Positions 10,485-23,014 of a stretch of 64,000 bases of DNA are shown here, piece after piece. Under the pieces are notes generated by a model. That model was not told where the DNA came from. It searched no databases and saw only the letters and a list, made by a program, of their open reading frames with translations. The number at the start of each line of letters is the position of its first letter. Within the stretch, counting starts at the first letter, position 1. A program made the translations under genes and the position numbers. Source of the stretch: Corbicula japonica (lineage: Eukaryota > Mollusca > Bivalvia > Venerida > Cyrenidae); the NCBI GenBank assembly GCA_038501625.1, contig JAZAYU010000037.1, positions 248,001 to 312,000 on the forward strand. The letters are read 5' to 3'.

Positions 10485-11449
10485 TGTTTTTCGGCGTTAG
10501 CTGTCTAAGATCACTTTTGACCTAGTTTTTCGACCAATGAAATGTTGTATATAATACTCGTATTCTTTTATTATGCAGAGGGAAAATGAAATAAACTATT
10601 TCGATTGGTAGCTATTTACACCAGAGAGGCATCTAGCAGGGTGGAGAGGTATCTAGTGGGATTTTTATTATTATGCAGTGGAAAAATCAAATAGATTAAT
10701 TCGATTGGTTGTTAGTGGGTGTTGTATTGGAGGAAAAACATATTTACGATTTAAGTAACCAGTTAAGTCAATATTGATGGCTTAAATACAATATTATATG
10801 GAATATTCTTGGCTGTCAGGTAACCACTTGCATACAATACACAGTGTAAAACGAAAGAGAAGTGTAGATATTCCTAGTTCTTACTGGTTCCTTTCTAGGT
10901 ACTTTGATATTGATTGTTAATTTCAAGTACGAAATACAAGTTTACTGTAGTGTAGTGGCTAACACTCTCGCCTCTCAAGCGGAGGCCCCGGGTTCAATAC
11001 TCAGGACGGACACTTTTTTTAAAGTAAATATACTTAAAAGTTGGTAGATTTCGCTCTTGTAACAGGCTGTCATTATTTATATTTATAAAATTTCAAGGAC
11101 ATTTATTCATCTTGAATTCTCACTCTACACGAGGTATTTTATTGAAACTGAATATTTTGCTTCAGTATCTTTAATCGACTTGTTATCACTGTATGAAATT
11201 GTTGCAACAGCTTCAACATTTTTTTTGAAAGACACTTTCAATAAATTTATGAGTTGTCATGATTCGGTCGCTTAATCTCTAAGTCATACTAAGAAGGCAG
11301 GGAGGGTTCGTCGACAGCTATAACAAATAAAATAAAATAACTAAACTGTGTCTGCTTTGCCTCTCTGTATTTCTTTCTTTCTTATATACATGTATATATA
11401 AATCTTTTCCATCAACGCCGTTTATCTTTTTTAAAGATATTTCTTGTTA
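10485..11449 (+). mobile_element. 950-bp element with tRNA-like sequence, left copy
   Basis: A 965-bp block, almost the exact reverse complement of 11515-12466. Its outer end begins TGTTTTTCGGCGTTAGCTG and its inner end is GATATTTCTTGTTA. A possible 3-bp target duplication (GTT) flanks it. It carries a tRNA-Glu-like sequence with Pol III signals but no long ORF, so it is probably non-autonomous. Confidence 0.65.
10945..11019 (+). ncRNA. tRNA-Glu-like sequence with Pol III terminator
   Basis: An A-box-like TGTAGTGGCTAACAC is followed by an anticodon-loop-like CTCTCAA (anticodon CTC) and a B box GGTTCAATAC, then a run of seven T at 11013-11019. The arrangement resembles tRNA-Glu, but the acceptor stem does not pair, so it is a tRNA-derived module and not a functional tRNA. 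It sits inside the 950-bp element. Confidence 0.45.
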
Positions 11450-11514
11450 CTGTTATGGAGAGACATTGTGTTATATCTTTCTACAGAAGATCAAGATGAC
11501 ATTATTACAGCTTT

Positions 11515-12466
11515 TAACAAGAAATATCTTTAAAAAAGATAAACGGCGTTGATGGAAAAGATTTATATATATCAGAAAGAAAGAAATACAGAGAGGCAAA
11601 GCAGACACATTTTAGTTATTTTATTTTATTTGTTATAGCTGTTGACGAACCCTCCCTGCCTTCTTAGTATGACTTAGAGATTAAGCGACCGAATCATGAC
11701 AACTCATAAGTTTATTGTAAGTGTCTTTCAAAAAAAATGTTGAAGCTGTTGCAACAATTTCATACAGTGATAACAAGTCGATTAAAGAAGCAATTTATTC
11801 AGTTTCAATAAAATACCTCGTGTAGAGTGAGAATTCAAGATGAATAAATGTCCTTGAAATTCAATAAATATAAATAATAACAGCCTGTTACAAGAGCGAA
11901 ATCTACCAACTTTTACGTATATTAACTTTAAAAAAAAGTGTCCATCCTGAGTATTGAACCCGGGGCCTCCGCTTGAGAGGCGAGAGTGTTAGCCACTACA
12001 CTACAATGATCTTGTATATAGGACTTGAAATTAACAATCAGTATCAAAGGAACTAGAAAGGAACCAGTAAGAACTTGAAATATCTACACTTCTCTTTCGT
12101 TTTACACGGTGTATTGTATGCAAGTGTTTACCTGACACCCAAGAATATTCCATATAATATTGTATTTAAGCCATCAATATTGACTTAACTGGTTACTTAA
12201 ATCGTAAATATGTTTTTCCTCCAATACAACACCCTCTAACAACCAATCGAATTAATCTATTTGATTTTTCCGCTGCATAATAATAAAAATCCCACTAGAT
12301 ACCTCTCCACCCTGCTAGATGCCTCTCTGGTGTAAATAGCTACCAATCGAAATAGTTTATTTCATTTTCCCTCTGCATAATAAGAGAATACGAGTATTAT
12401 TTACAACATTTCATTGGTCGAAAAACTAGGTCAAAAGTGAGCTTAGACAGCTAACGCCGAAAAACA
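11515..12466 (-). mobile_element. 950-bp element with tRNA-like sequence, right copy (inverted)
   Basis: The reverse-orientation partner of 10485-11449. It is separated from it by only 65 bp of Penelope-like RT sequence. It is flanked by AAC on both sides, the complement of the GTT flanking the left copy. The two arms differ by scattered substitutions and a few indels, so they are not a fresh artefact. Confidence 0.65.
11936..12006 (-). ncRNA. tRNA-Glu-like sequence, right-arm copy
   Basis: The mirror copy of the tRNA-like module in the left arm. B-box complement GTATTGAACC is at 11951-11960 and the anticodon-loop complement TTGAGAG at 11973-11979. The T-run (complement AAAAAAA) precedes it at about 11931-11937. 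It has the same limits as the left copy. Confidence 0.4.
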
Positions 12467-12589
12467 CCTCTAGGTACCTTGATGATTTATTGAATATAGA
12501 TAAAAACCACTTTACAACTACAGCTTAATAAAGCAAACACTTCAGAGAGACGATCAAACTTTCTTGATCTTAAATTGTGTTTTTTTGTG

Positions 12590-12750
12590 TAACTATTGAG
12601 TTGCGCTCAACCCGGGGCTAGGCGGCGTGTGCAGTAATATGCATTTCCATAATGTCCATGAACAGGCTAAATGAAACCGAGCCTGCAATATTTTCATATT
12701 TGTCGTGTTCGATGGCTTTCAAAGTTCCCTTTTTATCTATTCTGTCCATT
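12590..12750 (-). repeat. Dispersed repeat family B, reverse fragment
   Basis: Reverse copy of the front part of family B, with the complement of the GGCTCGGTTT block and of the CTAGCCCCGGGTTGAGCGCA block. It lies inside the decayed Penelope-like element. Confidence 0.6.
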
Positions 12751-13679
12751 GAAAATGATTACGTCACTTCTTAGATGTTACAAGAGGTTATTTGATTTTA
12801 ATACGAAAATTTTCCATGTTTTAGCATTTTGGCACTTTTAATCGCCGAAACCCAGAATCAATTCAGAGAGACACGTGCAGTTTCAAATCACTAAAGCGTC
12901 AAGGTATTTCACAGCCAGATTTTATAGAGACTACAGTTATAAGTTAATTGGATCACCGATACCCAGATTTATTTCAAAAATACAGCTGCAGTTTAAAATC
13001 ACCGCTGCAACAAGGTATTTCTAGTATTTTATGGATATATGATTTATAAATTAAAGAAAATAAAAGCAAGCTCATATTAACTTTTCTGCGTTCTTGCTGA
13101 TTTGACTCAGCGGATCAGGTGTCGGATACGGTAATTGAGAACCTACCTTTGTGTTTTACAGTGCTTTTAGCTTCTTACGTGTTATATGTGTGTGTCCTTT
13201 TTATCAACATTTTCTATTTGAAGGTTTGGTTTGAGCTAATTGACCTAGACAACTTGTACTCTTTCAATCAATAGAGAAACTGTTGGTGCATGTGTGAGGT
13301 TGGTGCACCCTAGCACCCTAGAACAGAAACCGTCGCAAAACAAAATGCAAATTTATATTTATTCACATTCTTTTGCTTGCCATATTAACACCATGATTAA
13401 ACACAATCAGGCTACAACAAACGCTGAAGTCAGAATAAAACAAATTTACTTTTCCCTTTTCATCTATTTTATGAAATTATGATTTGACTCATCCATCCAC
13501 TTTAGTTTTTTCTTGACATCTGAGACCCCCATTATACCATGTACGTTAAGAGCCTAATTATTTTAAAATTGTTTTATCTATTATATATTAAAATTGTTCA
13601 TTATTTAAATACTCAATGTTAGAATTGTGTGGCATGTTAACACTTTTGCAAAGAAAACTGTGAATCATTCCCTCAGAAA

Positions 13680-13800
13680 GAGGCATAAAATCCACACCAC
13701 GACACTACAAACAATACAAAGTGCAGTACCGCCTTGGAACTGTCAGCGGCAATACGAAAATATAAAGGCCACTGGGGTTTAAAATTGGTTTGACGCGCGC
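13680..13800 (-). repeat. Penelope-like tail fragment
   Basis: Matches 735-830 of the tail: CACTACAAACAATA, ACCGCCTTGGAAC, GGCCACTGGGGTTTAAA. It ends before the rest of the tail. Confidence 0.5.
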
Positions 13801-15512
13801 AACTTTCTTACTATCTTTTCCAAACTTTAACATTAATAAATGAATTTGATATAGAAAAAGAGGATTAAAAGAACATACTTTACAACAGAGAGGCGAAAAT
13901 ACGAGCAATACGGGAAAGTTAAAGTGGTTGTTTTTACCTTGTATATTAAATGAAACATTTTTCTTTTTTTTCTTGTTGTTGTTTTTTTTCTTTTTAATTT
14001 TGTTTTATTGTACACGCTCAACAATTTCTAGAGCATGCGTGTGCCGAGTTCACAACATCTTAATACTCCTATGATATATAGAGTAATTTAGAGACTCTGC
14101 AAAAGACTTTAAAAGAACTAAACGAACTAACAAATACATGTAAGACACAAGTTGAAAGGCATTTTACTATAGTCTTAATCTTTAAACATGAGAACAAAAC
14201 AAACTGGTCTTAATATGCTTCCGTAGTTAACTGACTGACTTGGCGTAAGACGTCTCACAAAAGAAATCTTATGTAGAATATTTTTTCTCTTTGAACAATA
14301 TTTGAGGAAGTTACGCTTTCAAGAAAAATAAAAACAGTTGAACCTCATAGTTTCAGTCATATAAACATGAAATCATGTGGTATATACTGTTCCCCAAGTT
14401 GTGTCTGTTAACTTTTGGCGCGAGTTCGTGTTGTACGGATTCCTGTACTGTAGTTCTCCCAGTCATTGACCAGATACCTCGCGCCATCTGTGTTCTATCT
14501 ACCTGCTGGCGGCCAACTACAAACGAACACGTGCACCGTGTGTTTATTTTATGTTTCATAATTGTATAATGTTCGTGTTTTTTTCTGAATTGATTTCCCA
14601 AGATACTCACCGCAGGATATCTTTCAGCATTTCTTTTTTATCATCAGAGAATTTTTGTTATTCGCGAAAATGCTTAACTAACTAGTAGGTTTGTATTGCA
14701 GATCGTCAAAGTTAAGTTATGAATGTCACATAAGTTACATGTGTATAAAATGTATTGTGTGTTTCATAGAGAAGCTGCACATACTTGATATCCCACTTTA
14801 TATACAAAGTTTATTTTAACGAAAACCAACAATTGGTTATTAAATTGATTTCTAGTTTTACAAAATCCGTGTTAAATACATCGTTGTTCTTTTGTCGAAT
14901 TCTCAATATCATCGAAATCGGGATTGTGTTTTAAGAATGTTAAATGTCGTTAGAAAACTATAATAGAACAAAATCGGCCATATCTGTAAGTTATACTTAC
15001 ATGTTTTTCTTTCAAAATTATAATAAATGTCATAACACGATAAAGCCAGAATATCAAATTGTATCATTTATTTTTATCCTGGAAATAGCAATAATGATAA
15101 CATTTGTTCAGCTTTACGTGCATAATAATAATAATAACAATTACTTTGCACAAGAGATAGAGGTTAACGGGCATAATAACGCGAAAATTGATAACCCTTT
15201 TTATTTCTTGTCTTCACATTGTCATTTGTCTTATTTATATCTATCCAGCTTTTAATGAGCCTTTTAAACATATAAGTGGTCTATTTTCTACGGTTTGGCC
15301 GTTTCTATGCAGTGATCTCCCATTAAAATAGTGTTGTTTTTTTCTTGGACAATAAAATGATAAATGCATTAATGGAAGTTTTATTTCTTAGATAAAATGA
15401 AGGTCACGTTAGAGATATTACTGATAACACAGAAATGACCGTCCTCGCAAAAATCACGGTTTTAAGTATTTACACATCATTGTTCCGCGTACAGTCGATA
15501 TTTAATACTTCT
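13801..15512. other. No gene recognised
   Basis: AT-rich intergenic DNA. The open frames here are short and show no family motif, and there is a T-rich run near 13960-14000. Confidence 0.5.
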
Positions 15513-15676
15513 GTGCCCAAGGTTATAAAGCTGAGATTGGAAACCAGTCTCAAATCTCAAGCATCTGATTGGCTGAAATGGCGACTGGTCGCCATTTCAG
15601 CCAGTCGCCATTTCAGCCAATCAGATGCTTGAGATTTGAGACTGGTTTCCATGCTCAGTTTTATAACCTTGGGCAC
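15513..15676. mobile_element. Hairpin MITE, copy 1
   Basis: A near-perfect palindrome with arms running GTGCCCAAGGTTATAAA to its complement TTTATAACCTTGGGCAC. It contains CCAGTCTCAAATCTCAAGC and GATTGGCTGAAATGGCGAC. The centre has an extra half-repeat (GCCATTTCAGCC twice), making this copy longer than the 38-kb one. It would fold into a long hairpin. Confidence 0.75.
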
Positions 15677-16730
15677 TGGGTGCATTTCCGTGTCATTCTT
15701 ACGCAATCTTTGGGGAAAAATGCAAGAGGTAAGTTACATATTCTATGCACAGATCTCATTTGCAATTTTGCCAGCATGAAAACGGATTTACTATATAATT
15801 CGTGAGAAAATCTGGAAAAGAAATTAGATTTAACTAACAGGTACAGACATTTTATTAAACGCGTGCAACCGAAACTTTTTTCGACCTAGAAAGGAAAACA
15901 CGTATACCGGGTCGAGTTCATATACACACATAACTTGCTTAAAGCCTCAGTTGGAACTCGAACACAGACTAATAGTTAAACACAAACCTTGATGTTGCCT
16001 CTCACTGTCGTTTCATCATCAAACTATTTAATCTAAATCAAAAAGGCAAAGTTCATATACATACTTAGATTTCACATTACTGATATATTCACCTTTTCAT
16101 TAAACTTTCAAATTATATTGCTAATGGCGACATGGTTGTCCTATTACAAAAACCAACTGGTCAAGTTAATATTTTACCGAGATACCCAGGTTTTTTTCTT
16201 ATATTTGTTTTAATTTAACATTGCATATAAAATTTCTTCAAATACTCCTTTAGACAGCATCGTCACGATGTAAAGAAAATTAATTGGTCAATGTCAAAGT
16301 GCCTATTTTTCTATTATTCCGCCAAGAGCGACAACAGTAGAAAACTTAACACCAACTTATATTTCAAATCGCGTTTGTTTGTGTGCGCCATGTCATACAT
16401 TGAAAACAAATCATAAATTTTGGCTGTTTATTTATTTTTGTAAAATAGAAAACAGGATTATATAATAAATTCAAAATTATCCCAGGTATAACTTACCGAT
16501 ACGCTACATTTCTCTATGTGTCAAGAACAACTGTTCAAACCTGACTGGTGTGAAATTTGATGTATGGTGAGTTCCTTCCCTTGCCTATATTTATATATAG
16601 ACACCCAATTTTTTTTTTAGAAAATGCTTCAGTTTAGTGTTATTTAGCTATAAAAATAAAACCCATCATGTGACGAGCCCCTGTGATTGACAACTGGTAG
16701 CTGGACATTGATTGATACGGAATTTCTAAT
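15677..16730. other. No gene recognised
   Basis: AT-rich DNA with no conserved ORF or clear repeat that I can identify. Confidence 0.45.
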
Positions 16731-17412
16731 CCACCGAGTCCAATCGTTCAGTATAGGTCCCAGGTGGAGAACGCATGGATAGACCGCTTTTTCAGGAGGG
16801 AATTGGGTACTGTGGTAAGTAAATCGTCTCGCATTTCTTTGAAAATGCATATTTAAGATAAAGATATGGCCTATGCTGATCTCCTATATTTACTCTAAAC
16901 AATGGTCATCTCACATTCGCCAAACTTTCGGTATCTTCTGAGAACATTCTCCACCTCTGCGCTAGAAAATCGCAAAAAAATGGCAAAATCACTCTTTAAA
17001 AGCGAATAATTTGATAATTAAGCAAAGTTCTGAGCATTTGTTTCGTTCTAAAGATTCACACTTGTCTCCATGTGTCACAAGCCTCCACTATTTTAAAGTC
17101 GTTTTAGGAGGACTTAGACCACAAGTTAGAAAATTTTCAAAATGAACGCATGGGAAGAAGTTTTTTGCGATTTTCTAGTGCAGTTGTGGAGAATGTTCTC
17201 AGAAGATACCGAAAGTTTGGCGAATGTGAGATGACCATTGTTTAGAGTAAATATAGGAGATCGGCATAGGCCATCTCTTTATCTTAAATATGCATTTTCA
17301 AAGAAATGCGAGACGATTAACTCACCACAGTACCCGATTCCCTCCTAAAAAAGCGGTCTATCCATGCGTTCTCCTCCTGGGACCTATACTGAACGATTGG
17401 ACTCGGTGTAAT
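16731..17412. mobile_element. Foldback element, about 255-bp arms
   Basis: The left arm (16731-16985) begins ACCGAGTCCAATCGTTCAGT and includes TTCTGAGAACATTCTCCACC. The right arm (17155-17412) is its reverse complement. A spacer of about 170 bp separates them. No transposase is visible. The arms differ at several positions, so it is not recent. Relatives of the arm sequence lie at 18885 and 19890-20340. Confidence 0.7.
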
Positions 17413-18049
17413 CTGACGAGTTGTATCAATTTTGCGAATTAACGATGCACTATGCTAAAATTAATCATGGGTATATAAACTTATAAAAATTTCGACTTGT
17501 TGGGAGCTTTGTTGAGCAGTATCCGTGAATCGTTCGACTTTTTCTTGAATGGGTGGATTACATTTTTGGTGACTAGTTTCATTTTAAGTCATTTAATAAG
17601 TATGAGAATTTTGACTTTCAGGAAGCTTCGTTAAGCTTGTTCACTCGACCGTTTACATGTACGCATAAATTTTCAAAGGTCTTACTCAATGTTTGAAAGC
17701 TCCTGTTTAGTTTTTATTTCGACACGCAAATCTCGTACAATTATATTTTCTTACAAGTTTTAGCTTTCCAAAAAGCTAGTCGGTCATTAACAGATAAATT
17801 AACAGAATAAGTATATATATTCGTGCTTGCATTTACTTTTTGACCAATGGAAGTCAAGGCTATGTCCAGCTTTCTGTCAATCAATGTCACGTAGATTGTA
17901 TCTGACAAACTATTTGTGAATTTAGTTGTCCATTGCTGTTACTCTAAAGCATGCAAACAAAAGTTGTACGGCTGATGTTTGATTTTTTTTTAAATGTACA
18001 AGACGTGTACCGGCAAAAGACATTTAAAATGTAAAAAATGTTTCTAGTA
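17413..18049. other. No gene recognised
   Basis: AT-rich intergenic DNA; nothing distinctive seen. Confidence 0.4.
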
Positions 18050-18265
18050 GACGTAATTTATTACTGTTATTTTTTCGCGCGGGTTTAATTTTCGCATATT
18101 TCGCGCTACGGCAAGATCGCGAAATTCAACCCCAGCGAAATTAAACTCTTTAACAGTGTTTCTTATAGGAAAACACAGTTGCGCTAATTCATATCGCCGC
18201 GAAGTTGTTATTTACTTGTTTTGCGCGAAAAATCGTCCCCGCGAAATTAAATGATACTACAGTAT
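18050..18265. mobile_element. CGCG-rich MITE-like repeat
   Basis: Runs from TTATTACTGTTATTTTTTCG to the complement of CTGTAGTATCATTTAATTTC, with repeated TTCGCG and GCGAAATTAAA motifs in both orientations. This TTCGCG/AATT pattern is typical of widespread animal MITEs. The ends are imperfect inverted repeats. Confidence 0.5.
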
Positions 18266-19199
18266 TTTATTTATGTATTTTATGTAGAAATAATGACGTT
18301 GTTTAAGCACCAGCGAGTTGGAATTAAATATGTTATATTGACACGAATGCTCACAGAGGTACCATAGAACTTTCACAGTCGATGCTTATTTGTACAGTGA
18401 GCAGTATTCGTTACCAACATTCATAAAGTGTAGTTTTAGTTGAGTATGCAGATCTGGTCAAACTTGAAGTTGATGAGCGTTAGAAGAAGTAAACAATAAA
18501 TTAGGATGTTGATGCATTTATTATTTTCACTTAAGCTTTATGCTGCTCATATTTTTTGTTTGTGTTATAACGATTTTCTCTGAAACTATTATAGAAACTC
18601 GACTAGCACTATTTGTATTTAAATTAATTTATGAAATTCTCGTTATGCCACTGTTCTGAAAATTTTTCACAATAATTTCTTTACTTTAAAGGATGGTTTT
18701 GCATTGCTTGCAGTATACTCTAGTAGATCGCCCTTACATAGTAATGATAGTGCATGAGTTGTCTACCTTACTGTACCGAAACCAGATCCGTTATATTGTA
18801 TGTGTATGTGGTAGCAGACATCGGGGTCAAGGGTATCCCCGGAAATCTTTTAAAAGTTAAACTCAATTTGGATTGCAACTGCGGCGAGTCCAATCGTTCA
18901 CTATTATTTTGACGAATCGGCACTAAACATTGAAGACCAGAATATACTTATTTCAGGTATGAGTTGCTTTGGTATATTGTTCACGAATTTCAGAGTTCTC
19001 ATGCAAACGGTTTTTCTTTTGTTTCAGTGTGTGCTTGGTAATTAGAACATGAATAAGACTAAATTGAGCTTGCAAACATAAGTACACCCTTAGCTAAATA
19101 CATTTCTTCACTAAAATCTAGGAGACAATAAGTATTCCCCCAAAATTCATTTTTGAAATTTTAGCCAGTTTTCGCCTTTTGCAATGTTTGCGACCCCTT
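18266..19199. other. No gene; small foldback-arm fragment
   Basis: Contains only GGCGAGTCCAATCGTTCACT (near 18882), a remnant of the foldback arm. Nothing else recognised. Confidence 0.4.
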
Positions 19200-19290
19200 A
19201 AAATAGATGAACAGGTAACATTGAAAACCACCGAACACGACAGATATGAAAATATTGCAGGCTCGGTTTGACTGAGACTGTTTAAGACTT
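19200..19290 (+). repeat. Dispersed repeat family B, short fragment
   Basis: Front part of family B: CACCGAACACGACAGATATG and GCAGGCTCGGTTTGACTGAG. Confidence 0.55.
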
Positions 19291-19889
19291 TTTAGCAAAA
19301 ACATAAAATACCGCATCGTAATCAGTGCTCCAGCTTGGATTTCAAAAGGACAGGGAAATAGATAGATCTAAAAAAAACAGGGCAGTCTGTGCGCAACAAG
19401 CTCAAAATTAGGCACTGTTATACAAATCTTTGAGAAAGAGCATTGTAAATAAATGTCCCTCTGAATGAGTAATTGCAAATAAAAGATAAAATGAAATGCA
19501 ATGAAGACATGAAAAGTCAACAAACCAACTAGTTTGAAACGCTCGCAGCTCGGGTTTAAACATTCACAATTCTGAGGTTGATTATCTGATCGCAACTTAT
19601 TATGGATTGAAATGAGTTTTCAACATATTTGACTTACGAAGTACTTGTTAATATATGACACCAAAAACTGAGCAAACATGTCGCCTTTTATCATATTAAT
19701 ATTGATATGAGACGAAAACAAAAAACAAACTCATTATTGATACTACCCTGGCACTCTGAACGTGTAACCATAAAGTGCAATTAATCTCCTGTGGCCATCC
19801 TATTCGTTAATCTCTGACGTTCGTAGCTAATTATACGTACCGATGACTGTCTTTTAGCGTACCACCGCCCCATTGACTACGCTTATGAT

Positions 19890-20350
19890 TTTAGATAAAA
19901 AATATATTGTCCATGCTTATCTCCTATGTTAAATAATTGTCATCTCACGTTCGCTAAACATCCGGTTATTTCTGAGAACATTCACCAAATTGCACTGGAT
20001 ATCGCAAACAAACTGCAAAATCCCTGACCTCCCTAAGTTTACTTTAAACAATGGTCATCTCACATTCGCTAAACTTCTGTTAACTTCTAAGAACATTCAC
20101 AACATTTGCACTGGAAATCACAAAAAGCAAGATCTCTCTTTAAAAGTCAATATTTTTACAATTAAGCAAAGTTCTGAGCATTTGCTTCGTCCTAAATGCT
20201 TATTTAAAACCTCTTGTCATATGCTATAAGCCTCCACTATTTCACGACCATATGTTTGGTGATTTATACCACAAGTTAGAAAAAAATTTAATGTGAACGC
20301 ATGGGTAGAAGTTTTCATCAATTTTCAAAAGTGAACGCAGTGACAGGAGT
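19890..20350 (+). repeat. Foldback-element relatives, partial tandem copies
   Basis: Two adjacent partial copies of the foldback arm (blocks TCATCTCACGTTCGCTAAAC and TCATCTCACATTCGCTAAAC, each followed by TTCTGAGAACATTCACC-like sequence), then the central spacer (CCTCCACTATTTCACGACC). Confidence 0.6.
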
Positions 20351-22692
20351 TTTTTGAGACCCGCATTATTTCATATAACATGGCATACACCTGTATTGAC
20401 ATCATTAAAACAACAAAAAAAGAAAATGTAATATATTACATGTTGAAGTTCTAAATAAATAGCAATACCAACATTCTAACGAAATTGTTGACGATCAGAA
20501 TAGTAATTATAATCCGTTCGAGTCCCTGTCAGGCTGCTGTTGCAAAATGGTAAGAATTATCACCAGCTAAAATGTATTACTTAAAAAAACCGGAAATATA
20601 TCTAAGTAAACTTATTTAGTATGACATCAAATAAAATTTAAGCGCTTTTATTTCAAAGCGGCTTAAAGTTTTAACTTCAGTGCCATGTTTTTTTTGTTAT
20701 GGGTTATGCTAATGACCGACTAGCTTTTTGTAAACTTTTGTTTACAGACAGCATTTCCCGCCAAAGTCGGATATTCGTGAGTCTCTAAGAAAAACATAAA
20801 CGGTGTCTTGCTTTTGACTAACAAAAATCAAGATAACTTAACGAATCTATTTCATATATGGCATCATCCTGAATAGTTGTTTGATTCAAATAAAGGATCA
20901 GTTCAACTTATGTGCAACTAAAAACTTTGCTATGAAGGTTTGCCTCACGTGACTTTCTAAATAAAGACGCATAACATTATTTCTATACGCTGTAGAAAAT
21001 ACAACATACGTATATTTACATAATTTAACATGTCGTTATAGATAACGGTCAATTTCTGATTTGCCGTAACTACTATGTTCAAATATTGTTTCATCAACAT
21101 TTAAAAGACTGTTCTTGCAAGAAGGGGAACGAAATAGCATTCGCAAGCTTTAGCCGGGCGGTTTTGTCTAAAGTGACAATTAATTTAAGTATACAAGTAA
21201 CAAGATTATCAACATTGAAGTCTTTTCCAGTAAACATCTTCTCTATATATCAAGCAATCTAACATCAGCCTCTACACTATCTTTTTGCATGCGTAAACAG
21301 GTGGCATGGTCTAAATTATGGGTTCCGTCTGGTACGTGATATCACTGTTAACCGGTGTTAAGGCTAAAGATCTCAAGTTTGATCGATTATAATATGATGG
21401 ACCGACTATGATTGAGAAAATGCTTCATTGAAGTCAAAAGTCTAGTTTTTATGAGATTTTCGAAAATAAATTACACTAGAGTTATCAAAATATACTAATT
21501 ATATTATATAGAATTGAGAATACCCATATTATTCTAATTTAAGAAAACTTCAGTTACATTTTTGAATGATACCATATAATAACATCTGTCAAGCCTTAAA
21601 CTTCACGCTTCGAGCTGCTGCCAGGCTGCCAACTTCACGCTGCCATCACGCTGCTAGACTGCCAACTTCGCGATACATACAAGCAAAATTAAAATCCTTA
21701 AATATGTTTTATATAAAAAATGGTGTTTTTATTGCTAACAATTATCTGGTGATATCAAAATTGTTTGATCAACAAGAGAATGTTTGATGTATATCAAAAT
21801 GATATCACAAGAAATGCAGAAGATGCCGATTGTTTCAATTCTTAACCTTTTGTTTAATCAATTAATTCAGACAAATTAATGGTTTTGTTATTGTTAGTTG
21901 CTTTCAATGTGATGGACTAAAAAACTATCTATAAATCTTTTTTGTGGAGTCCAGAACAAGCGCCTTATCTTCAGCATGTGTAACCTTTTATCTCCTAAAG
22001 TTGCATTATATTTATTTAGATACAGAAGCAATTCTTGAAATAGATATATTAAGGTAAAGGTTCTATTTTATTGACGCAAGTTTCATCAAATTAGCAAGTT
22101 GTATAGTTTGCAAATTGATAATTATCCGGTTGTTTAACAATAAGTATTAGGAAAGTCTCCAATTTGTGCGATTGAAAATCATTTACAGTATTTCTACCTT
22201 TCAGTATAAAGCAAAACTTTATCTTTTGGATTAAAGGACTTAACAAACTGATTTAAATAAATTATATGATATTGTGTAAGTTACAAATAAATGACTGTAC
22301 AGTGAACTCTAAAACTTTTTCTCCACAATGCGGGTCAGACATACTTTCTATCTTAACAAAAGTATATTTAAGTGACCATGTTGTGATAGAATATAAAATA
22401 TGTGTAATAGAAAAAAACAACAAATATTGCTTGATAAATAGCAGTTGGAGTTAAGATAGTTTAGTTACCTGAAATTCTGCTGTAGTCTTCTGTTATACCT
22501 GTTTGTTTAGGAAGTATCTCTTACATTGGAAGATCTTATCTCTGTGTATGTAGCAAATATCTGGAAGTTAGAATGCTTCCTGGTTTCGGACAAACAAAAG
22601 CTATAACTTAATTTCTTAAAAAACGAATTTTAATTAAATCTGAGTTAATTTTTCCTTTTTAATTCCTGTGGAAGAGAAAACGCTCGCAAGTT
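20351..22692. other. Upstream region of the dehydrogenase gene, no gene recognised
   Basis: AT-rich. A small direct repeat (CTGCCAACTTCACGCTGCCA area) lies near 21615-21675. No promoter element can be defined with confidence. Confidence 0.4.
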
Positions 22693-23014
22693 ATGACGCA
22701 TGGAAACGTAAAGAAGGCGCCGCCGCCACCTCCGACAAAACAACAGACACCGCCGCCGAAGACCAGCCACGAGAAACCAGCAGGACACCACAAACACGTG
22801 GACAGCTCGCCTCCTAAGATGCCGACCTCCCCTAGAGAGAAAACTATCATATGGCAGGATGACAACGACGTGGATTTTGAGGATATCACTTTTGCAGTGC
22901 CAATTATAATTTCTGTGATTATTTTATCTGTATTCTTGTTACGGAAATATATTCGCTGGAACGTCGAATGCCAAAGTAACAACCGGATAGAGGGAAAAAC
23001 TGTTGTCATCACCG
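22693..23014 (+). CDS. SDR exon 1
   Basis: ATG at 22693, 322 nt, encodes the Pro-rich N-terminus, the membrane helix and the start of the cofactor loop (KTVVITG). It ends ACCG/GTAAGT, phase 1. The donor and the preceding exon end are repeated many times just downstream. Confidence 0.88.

Larger units (their letters stand above)
9530..13335 (+). pseudogene. Long decayed Penelope-like element, interrupted by two insertions
   Basis: This is the only copy that keeps the N-terminal part. The translated piece FVLTPADKDLNNVVTV is near 9820 and YWLPNMHKYL is near 10020; both are hallmarks of this RT family. Motif A (LYNLIRD) and motif B (RIPMCTNFASLVVDLFF) follow up to 10484, then a 65-bp piece at 11450-11514, then RYLDD-type sequence and the tail from 12467. 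The three parts are contiguous in an intact element, so two separate blocks (10485-11449 and 11515-12466) were inserted into it. A family B piece (12590-12750) interrupts it again. Many stops and frameshifts are present. The left boundary is uncertain. Confidence 0.65.

Noticed and set aside
10485..12466. A single giant palindrome or assembly artefact
   Set aside because: The arms differ by substitutions and indels, and the loop plus flanks form contiguous retroelement sequence, which fits two insertions better.
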